DNA from: a virus
Virus record (IMG/VR): IMGVR_UViG_3300024231_000003
Location: 1-64,000 of that record
Reading direction: 5' to 3' (one strand)
Length of the DNA: 64,000 nucleotides
This document shows, in pieces, positions 58,130 through 64,000 of the stretch (its first letter is position 1; each line of letters begins with the position of its first letter). A program made the translations under genes and the position numbers. The notes under the pieces were generated by a model, which saw only the letters and a list, made by a program, of their open reading frames with translations, searched no databases and was not told the DNA's origin.

Positions 58130-59190
58130 CAAATACAATTTACATTATTCCAATTGAGCCAATTGATCAACGCTATACAAAACAATGGTATGACAATATT
58201 CCACAGGTACTTTTACAAGAGATCTCCAATAGAGAATTAGATTATAAAGTTATGACTATTGATGGTGAAGACTTTGCACCAGAGCAACGTACTGAAGGTG
58301 CTTTCCTAGACTTTGGCGCAACCAATGTATACAAAGCTAGCCAGACAGTATCAGTAAGCAAATTGTTTAGTAATGGTTTAGTTAAGCCAGGTGATAAGTT
58401 TTTAATTACTGATGCTTGGAACTTTATTATTACACCAATTAAATATATGAGTGACTTGTTGGATATTCCAGTAGAGATACACAGTATTTGGCATGCAGGT
58501 GCATATGATCCTAGTGATATTCTTGGATACAAAATGAGCAAGCCTTGGCCTTGGCTACAAGAACAGAGCTGGTTTATGAGTAGTGATTACAATTACTATG
58601 CAACTAACAGTCACAAGGACATGTTCTTAAAGAACTTAGACATTCCAGAAAAATATGAACATAAAGCAATACGTAGTGGACAACCACATGAGCTTATCGT
58701 TGAACCTTTGTTACAGCGCCAAAACAGCGAGCGTTTTAACACAGTAATGTGGCCACATCGTTACAATGCAGACAAGCAACCTGAAATTGCTGAAGATATG
58801 GCATCAGCTTTTGATATGATTATTACACAAAAGATGGACTTAGATAAAAATGCATATTATGATTTAATGGCAACAAGTAAAGTTATCTTTAGTTGTGCAT
58901 TGCATGAGAACTTAGGCATTAGTGTTATGGAAGCAGTACTTACAGGTGCAATTCCAATATTGCCAGATCGTTGTAGTTATGCTGAAATGTATTTGCCAGA
59001 GTTTAAATATCCAAGTGAATGGACTGAAAGTTTTGACTCTTACGAACAACACAAAGACAAGCTCAACGCATTTGTACAAGACAAGATTGATAACTATGAT
59101 AATTATAAAAACATGGTGAAACAACAACAACAAATACTAATAGATGACTACTTAAATGCATCTATTATGATAGATAAATTATTAGAATAA
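58126..59190 (+). CDS. GT-B-fold glycosyltransferase
   Basis: 354 residues. C-terminal half has CALHENLGISVMEAVLTGAIPILPD, the E...E nucleotide-sugar motif of GT4-type enzymes. The N-terminal half is the acceptor-binding Rossmann domain. It probably glycosylates DNA, protein or surface glycan. Overlaps aldolase by four bases. With the nucleotidyltransferase it makes a plausible three-gene glycan module. Confidence 0.8.
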   Translation: MTNTIYIIPIEPIDQRYTKQWYDNIPQVLLQEISNRELDYKVMTIDGEDFAPEQRTEGAFLDFGATNVYKASQTVSVSKLFSNGLVKPGDKFLITDAWNFIITPIKYMSDLLDIPVEIHSIWHAGAYDPSDILGYKMSKPWPWLQEQSWFMSSDYNYYATNSHKDMFLKNLDIPEKYEHKAIRSGQPHELIVEPLLQRQNSERFNTVMWPHRYNADKQPEIAEDMASAFDMIITQKMDLDKNAYYDLMATSKVIFSCALHENLGISVMEAVLTGAIPILPDRCSYAEMYLPEFKYPSEWTESFDSYEQHKDKLNAFVQDKIDNYDNYKNMVKQQQQILIDDYLNASIMIDKLLE

Positions 59191-59210
59191 TAAAGAAAAG
59201 GAGATGTAAT

Positions 59211-59420
59211 ATGACACCTATCGCAGACGGACTACTAGAAGCAGCTCGCAAACATGCTGAAGGAGTAATAGCATTACATAAAGCAAATGTAATGGTATAT
59301 TTAAATAACCCTGCTGGTATTGGCGAACATAGTGATGTAATGGAAGCTATCCAATCAGAATTAGATAAAATGGCATCCGCACACGACCAACTAGAAATGC
59401 TTGATGAATATTTCAAATAA
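59211..59420 (+). CDS. Small helical protein
   Basis: 69 residues, two or three helices (LLEAARKHAEGVIALHKANVMVYL, VMEAIQSELDKMASAHDQLEMLDEY). GGAG SD sequence. The type is common in marine T4-like phages. Function unknown. Confidence 0.6.
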   Translation: MTPIADGLLEAARKHAEGVIALHKANVMVYLNNPAGIGEHSDVMEAIQSELDKMASAHDQLEMLDEYFK

Positions 59421-59468
59421 ATTAAGATATATCAGTAGATATATATATACAAAAGGAACATAGTATAA

Positions 59469-60155
59469 ATGACAAAGACTTCCCAAATTAAACAACGTTT
59501 GCTTGATGCAAATATCCGCCACTGGGCAGGAGATAATATATCTTCAGTACTAGAAGATGGTGACAAAGAAGCACTAATTGATGATGCAACTGTAGCATTT
59601 GAAGGTGTACTAGATGCACTACTAATTGACAGATTTAACGATCCTAACTCACATGGTACAGCAAAGCGTCTTGCCAAGATGTATTTTAATGAGATTATGG
59701 CAGGTCGATATGAAGAAGCTCCAGCCGCGACAGCATTTCCAAATGATAACGGACATACATATAAAGGTATGTTAGTGGTACGTAGTGAACTTAAATCAAT
59801 GTGTTCACACCATCATCAGCCTGTAGCTGGAGTTGCATACATAGGTATAATTCCTGGTGAGAAAGTTATTGGACTTTCAAAGTACACACGTATAGCGCAG
59901 TGGTGCGCACGTCGAGGTACACTACAAGAAGAACTATGTAATGATATTATGCGAGAAATTATAAAGGCTACTGATAGTGAACACGTTGGTGTTTACATTC
60001 AAGCAACACACGGCTGTTGTGAGAACAGAGGCATTATGGCACACAGTAGTTTAACACAAACTACAGTTCTTAATGGTGGGTTCTTAGATGATCCTAGTGT
60101 TAAGGAAGAGTTTTTCAATAACATTAAATTACAGCAAGAATTTGCACCACGATAA
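59469..60155 (+). CDS. folE: GTP cyclohydrolase I (FolE)
   Basis: 228 residues. SMCSHHHQPVAGVAYIGIIPG contains the zinc Cys-His-His; VIGLSKYTRIAQWCARR and HGCCENRGI are the next catalytic blocks. Makes dihydroneopterin triphosphate, first step of preQ0 and folate. N-terminal ~60 residues are an extra helical region. In this neighbourhood it should feed 7-deazaguanine DNA modification rather than folate. AAAGGAA SD sequence. Confidence 0.93.
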   Translation: MTKTSQIKQRLLDANIRHWAGDNISSVLEDGDKEALIDDATVAFEGVLDALLIDRFNDPNSHGTAKRLAKMYFNEIMAGRYEEAPAATAFPNDNGHTYKGMLVVRSELKSMCSHHHQPVAGVAYIGIIPGEKVIGLSKYTRIAQWCARRGTLQEELCNDIMREIIKATDSEHVGVYIQATHGCCENRGIMAHSSLTQTTVLNGGFLDDPSVKEEFFNNIKLQQEFAPR

Positions 60156-60174
60156 ACAAGAACTGGAGAAAACA

Positions 60175-60723
60175 ATGATTAAAAAAGTACACTATACCTG
60201 GAAAGATGTTGAACACATGATCCAGTCAATCAATAACCTTATGTTTGCAGATAATTGGAGACCAGATTATGTAGTAGGACTCACACGTGGTGGCTTAGTA
60301 CCGTCAGTTATTTTATCTAACATGACTGGTATTCCAATGCATGCCTTAGATGTAAGGTTCCGTGATACAAACGATACATATGGTCCAGAGAGTAATCTTT
60401 GGATGGCAGAAGATGCACTAGGATACAAGGGAGATGGATTAACACACAAACAGCACCGTAAAAATATTCTTATTATGGATGATATTAATGATAGCGGTCG
60501 TACATTGTCTTGGATTAAAGACGATTGGCGTGGGGGTTGTTTACCAAATGATCCAGCATGGAATGATATCTGGGGAGATACAGTACGCACTGCATGTCTA
60601 ATAGATAATGCTGGCAGTGAATTTGGTGACTGTGATTATACTGCCTTAGAAATTAATAAAAACGAAGAAGACGTTTGGGTAGTATTTCCTTGGGAAGGCG
60701 AACGTAATTATGGCAACTGCTAA
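60175..60723 (+). CDS. Phosphoribosyltransferase
   Basis: 182 residues from ATG 60175 (TGGAGAA SD sequence). YVVGLTRGGLVPSV and NILIMDDINDSGRT match the type I PRTase core; DDINDSGRT is the PRPP loop (DD..tsG.T). The central loop (DDWRGGCLPND) is unusual. Could salvage a purine or act on the modified-base intermediate. Located right after FolE. Confidence 0.8.
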   Translation: MIKKVHYTWKDVEHMIQSINNLMFADNWRPDYVVGLTRGGLVPSVILSNMTGIPMHALDVRFRDTNDTYGPESNLWMAEDALGYKGDGLTHKQHRKNILIMDDINDSGRTLSWIKDDWRGGCLPNDPAWNDIWGDTVRTACLIDNAGSEFGDCDYTALEINKNEEDVWVVFPWEGERNYGNC

Positions 60724-60726
60724 ATA
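60721..60726 (+). promoter_or_regulatory. Late-type motif with leaderless spacing before the 60732 gene
   Basis: TAAATA (60721-60726) then five bases to ATG 60732; no SD sequence. TAA here is also the stop of the PRTase gene. Confidence 0.45.
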
Positions 60727-60731
60727 GAGCA

Positions 60732-61313
60732 ATGCACACATACAAAATTATTATTAGAGGATATGGTTCACAAGTAAATATTGGAACCATATCTTCTGAT
60801 ATGTATAGTTACTGGACATCTATAACTGATAGTAACTTAATAACAGATCAACTATTTCCAAATTTTGATAATGGCGGTTATGCTGATGACGTTGAAATAG
60901 ATCCAGATGATATAACTCAAATTGGAATGTGGAAAAGACATAACGATATTTTAACATTATGTAGTCCACTTATAGATTATTTGCACATACTAGTTTATGA
61001 TGAATCTAATAAGATAATACATACTCAAGATTCAATTGATCCAAAATCGTGCAGAACAGTTAATAGTGATGAAATAGGCAGTGGATACTTTATAAAAACA
61101 ACTTTTGATAAAAAAGGAGAGTTTGTAAGTATTGAACTTGAAGCAGAAGAATTTGATCCAACTAAGTTAAGTTTTCATAGCAAATCAGTAGATGGCGATG
61201 AATATCTAGATCGTGTAATGTACGATGGCAAGATGAAGAAAAACAAGCTAGATGACAGTCAAAGGCAGTCAGACGATGATAAACGCACATATCATTTAAT
61301 AAAAAACAAATAA
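60732..61313 (+). CDS. Hypothetical protein
   Basis: 193 residues. N-terminal Sm/OB-like beta strands (YKIIIRGYGSQVNIGTI) and a charged C-terminal tail with basic clusters (KMKKNKLDDSQRQSDDDKR). Predicted leaderless late mRNA. No family recognised. Confidence 0.55.
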   Translation: MHTYKIIIRGYGSQVNIGTISSDMYSYWTSITDSNLITDQLFPNFDNGGYADDVEIDPDDITQIGMWKRHNDILTLCSPLIDYLHILVYDESNKIIHTQDSIDPKSCRTVNSDEIGSGYFIKTTFDKKGEFVSIELEAEEFDPTKLSFHSKSVDGDEYLDRVMYDGKMKKNKLDDSQRQSDDDKRTYHLIKNK

Positions 61314-61317
61314 ACAC

Positions 61318-61346
61318 TTGACAATCCAGTACACTGGTGCTATATT
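61318..61346 (+). promoter_or_regulatory. Sigma70-type promoter for the subtilase gene
   Basis: TTGACA (61318-61323), 17-bp spacer, TATATT (61341-61346). Leader of about 30 nt with a TGGAG SD sequence. Confidence 0.75.
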
Positions 61347-61382
61347 ATACGCATAACTAAAGTAACCATACTGGAGACAGAG

Positions 61383-64000
61383 ATGAAGAAACTATTAGCT
61401 ACTATGGCAATTGCAATAACATTGTTATCTGCAACAACGCCTGTACAAGCATCACAATTTAAAAGTTATTACGCATTGGCTGCTAATTGGCGTCCAGCAC
61501 AGCAGGTTAGCTTTGCTAACAGCATGATAGGTGTATACGAACGTAGTAACAGAATGTATTCAAACTTTATTAACAAGTACTCACGTTATGCAGGTGCAAG
61601 CTGGTATGACAATATGAAGGCACGACATGCATTCCAAGTTAATGAAATTGCAAAGTACAAATTATTAATAGAACAAAGTTCTGCGCCAAAGGTAACATTA
61701 GTTGATACAGTTGTTACAACAGACGATAGAACACTTGTTAATCGTAAAGCAACTGTGGTTACTAGTAATACGTCAACAGTTGAAGTTGAAACTACTGAAA
61801 CAATGGTAAGTGAGTATGCAGTAGTAACACAAATATTGACAACGCCAGTTCATACGATTTATTATACAGTTACTAATACAACTAAAGTATATAGTGATGG
61901 TACACGTCAATCATCAAATGCAGTAAAGGTTAACAGACAAGAAACTGTTGATGAAACAGAAACAAAAATTACACGTGAACTAGTGCGTCAATACGCAGTT
62001 GTAATTAAGCAAGAACCTACTCTATCAGATCCAATTGCTACTGTAGATATTCTAACAGTTGATGAATATTTGGCACGTGCAGATGTAGACTATTCAGGCA
62101 CACAAGCATATATTGATGCAGTACATTCAGTAAACTCTCGCATTAATTCTGCATACATTACAGAAGATCGCGGACTTGCAAAATTTGGTAACTCACTAGC
62201 TGCAATTAATGCTCCAGAAGCATGGGCACGTGGCTGGACAGGTAAAGGTAGTACTATTGCTATACTAGATACTGGTATTGATACAGATCATACTGAATTT
62301 ACAGATAGTATTGCTGATATGAAATGTTTTACTCGTGCATGTAGTACTGGTTACGAAACAATAGAAGACAAAAATCGCTATGCACATGGCACTCATGTTG
62401 CAGGCATTGCAGCAGGTAATTTAGATGGCAATGGCTCAACAGGTGTTGCATATGATGCAGAATTATTAATTGCTAAAACAGCACATGATTTTGGAATGTT
62501 TGACTTCAGTGTTGCAGATGATGCAATTGAATGGGCAGTAGAACGTGGAGCAGATGCTATTAATATTAGTGCAAATTACAATGTAGACCGTACATACAAG
62601 TATAGTATGAAAGAAATTGCACCTGGTATGTTCCGTTCAAATGACAAACGTGGACGTGATGGTATCACTTATGATAATTATGGATACTCAAATATCTACA
62701 ACGATCCATCATATTATGCTGATATCGTAGAAGCTATGACAGGACATGAAGCAGTATTGGTATTAGCCGCAGGTAATCAGCGTTTAGATTTTGCAGGACA
62801 GCCAGCAAGTTTAGCACTTGATGATGAAATTGGCAATCGTGTACTAGTTGTTGGTAACTATGATATTAAATTTAACAAAATGGCATCTAGCTCAAACAAA
62901 GCGGGAACTGTATGTTATGACTTTAATGAAACAACACAACAATGTAATAATACTAAACGTGTTTCAGATCGCTTTATCCTTGCTCCTGGTCAGTGGATAA
63001 TGAGTGCAGACAATAATGGTGAATATAGAACTAACAGTGGTACATCAATGGCTGCTCCAATAGTATCAGGAGCAGTAGGAATAGTTCATCAAATGTGGCC
63101 ACATATGACAGGTGCAAATATAGCTAAACTACTTCTAGATACTGCAAGCACTGATGAAATTATTGATTATGATGTAAATGTACATGGACAAGGACTGTTG
63201 GATTTAAATGAAGCTACTACTCCACAAGGAGTACTTGGCATTCCAACAACAGGACGTATTGATGGTAAAAGCACAAGTGTTGATAGAACAGGTACAATTG
63301 CAATCAGTGGAGCAAGTATTAGCGCACTACAAGAAGTTATGGTTGTTGATGATTACGACAGAGACTTTTATTTTGACGCAAATGCATCTATAGCAGTAAA
63401 TGATACTCGAACAGCAAGTGCTACACAATCAGCACAGAGCGGGTTTACTCCAGATTATTATATTGGTTATACTGGCGGTAAAATTGTTCCAATATCAAAC
63501 GGTGCAATTAGTATTAATTCAGAAAACAATGAATTTGCATTAGTACAACAGTTTGGTGGCTTTACAGTAGGGTTAGCAAGTGAACAAGATAGTTTCCTTG
63601 GTAATGTAGCAAATAGTGATCTAATGAGAGTAACTGGCGCAACTACAGCATATGTTGGATATGGTTTTGACACTGGCTTACTATTTGGTAATGCACAGTT
63701 AGGCGCTACTGACTTAGATGTTGACAATACAAGTTTCCTTAAATCTGCAAGCACGTTAATGAGTTATAGTGCAACAGTTGGTACAAAGAAAACAATTGGC
63801 AATTCAACGTTTGGATTTGTAACAAGTCTTCCAGTATCAATATCAAGTGGACAAGCAAACTTTAATATGCCATCTAGTGTAAGTGCAGACGGTGCAATTC
63901 TTAATAGTGACGCATCAAGCTCATTAGCTACACAGTATCAAGAAGTAGACTTTGGTGTATTTTACAATAATCAAATAACTGATTCAGTAGCATTTGATAG
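61383..64000 (+). CDS. Secreted subtilisin-like serine protease (3' end beyond window)
   Basis: The frame is open from ATG 61383 to the window edge (at least 872 codons). It has a signal peptide (KKLLATMAIAITLLSATTPV), a ~270-residue N-terminal region, then an S8 protease: Asp in AILDTGIDTDH, His in AHGTHVAGIAAG, oxyanion Asn in VLAAGNQ, and Ser in SGTSMAAPIVSGA. After the protease lies a beta-rich, Ser/Thr-rich segment to the edge that resembles autotransporter passenger or beta-barrel sequence (inference). Early promoter. A secreted protease in a T4-like phage is unusual. Confidence 0.9.
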   Translation, partial: MKKLLATMAIAITLLSATTPVQASQFKSYYALAANWRPAQQVSFANSMIGVYERSNRMYSNFINKYSRYAGASWYDNMKARHAFQVNEIAKYKLLIEQSSAPKVTLVDTVVTTDDRTLVNRKATVVTSNTSTVEVETTETMVSEYAVVTQILTTPVHTIYYTVTNTTKVYSDGTRQSSNAVKVNRQETVDETETKITRELVRQYAVVIKQEPTLSDPIATVDILTVDEYLARADVDYSGTQAYIDAVHSVNSRINSAYITEDRGLAKFGNSLAAINAPEAWARGWTGKGSTIAILDTGIDTDHTEFTDSIADMKCFTRACSTGYETIEDKNRYAHGTHVAGIAAGNLDGNGSTGVAYDAELLIAKTAHDFGMFDFSVADDAIEWAVERGADAINISANYNVDRTYKYSMKEIAPGMFRSNDKRGRDGITYDNYGYSNIYNDPSYYADIVEAMTGHEAVLVLAAGNQRLDFAGQPASLALDDEIGNRVLVVGNYDIKFNKMASSSNKAGTVCYDFNETTQQCNNTKRVSDRFILAPGQWIMSADNNGEYRTNSGTSMAAPIVSGAVGIVHQMWPHMTGANIAKLLLDTASTDEIIDYDVNVHGQGLLDLNEATTPQGVLGIPTTGRIDGKSTSVDRTGTIAISGASISALQEVMVVDDYDRDFYFDANASIAVNDTRTASATQSAQSGFTPDYYIGYTGGKIVPISNGAISINSENNEFALVQQFGGFTVGLASEQDSFLGNVANSDLMRVTGATTAYVGYGFDTGLLFGNAQLGATDLDVDNTSFLKSASTLMSYSATVGTKKTIGNSTFGFVTSLPVSISSGQANFNMPSSVSADGAILNSDASSSLATQYQEVDFGVFYNNQITDSVAFD

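Noticed and set aside
1-64000. CRISPR arrays, insertion sequences, integrase or att sites
   Set aside because: No direct-repeat arrays with unique spacers, no transposase or terminal inverted repeats, no integrase motif found.

Overview
The window is about 64 kb of a large, AT-rich, T4-like marine myovirus genome. The T4 core is recognisable: UvsX, UvsY and UvsW recombination proteins, primase and gp41-type helicase, the gp45 sliding clamp, class Ia ribonucleotide reductase with a glutaredoxin, a PAAR spike tip, T4-type late promoters (TATAAATA and TAAATA variants) and many tRNA genes. Small cyanophage-like conserved genes, SpeD, a secreted glycine-zipper protein, glycine betaine/proline transporter genes and low G+C point to a marine host, perhaps an alphaproteobacterium such as SAR11. 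That host call is inference; no host gene is present.

Layout. 1-9.8 kb: recombination and replication genes (probable gp32 tail, uvsX, uvsY, uvsW, possible clamp-loader subunit), the first radical-SAM gene, an AAA ATPase, and speD on the minus strand. 10.2-22.9 kb: late virion or assembly genes of mostly unknown function, interrupted by primase and helicase and by a PD-(D/E)XK nuclease. 23-28.5 kb: nrdA-nrdB-grx running into an Sm-like protein, the PAAR tip and a large virion protein. 29.2-30.1 kb: nine tRNA genes. 30.1-53.2 kb: a long accessory region with four more radical-SAM genes (three of one 'twitch' family, one B12-binding type) plus a paralogue of the 3.1 kb gene, five 2-oxoglutarate/Fe(II) oxygenase-like genes, a methyltransferase, a peroxiredoxin-fold protein lacking its catalytic cysteine, a ferredoxin-NADP reductase, an ATP-grasp enzyme, an SDR, an alpha/beta hydrolase, an SGNH hydrolase, a ferritin-like protein, and a glycine betaine/proline transporter pair. 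It also contains a second tRNA array preceded by a structured RNA with its own promoter. 53.3-61.3 kb: gp45, then a DNA 7-deazaguanine transglycosylase-like gene (DpdA), a QueD-like protein, a nucleotidyltransferase-cupin fusion, class I aldolase, glycosyltransferase, FolE and a phosphoribosyltransferase. 61.4 kb to the end: an incomplete secreted subtilisin-like protease.

How the parts fit. Early genes have sigma70-type promoters (TTGACA, 17 bp, TATAAT-like) and late genes have T4-type late promoters. Three early genes (uvsW, primase, nuclease) have the start codon exactly where +1 should fall, and at least five late-type genes have the late motif followed by five bases and then ATG, so several mRNAs look leaderless. 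Other late transcripts begin with strong 5'-terminal hairpins. FolE, the QueD-like protein and DpdA suggest 7-deazaguanine DNA modification. The radical-SAM, oxygenase and methyltransferase cassette with its own FNR electron source looks like an uncharacterised biosynthetic or modification pathway and is the best candidate for an undescribed system.
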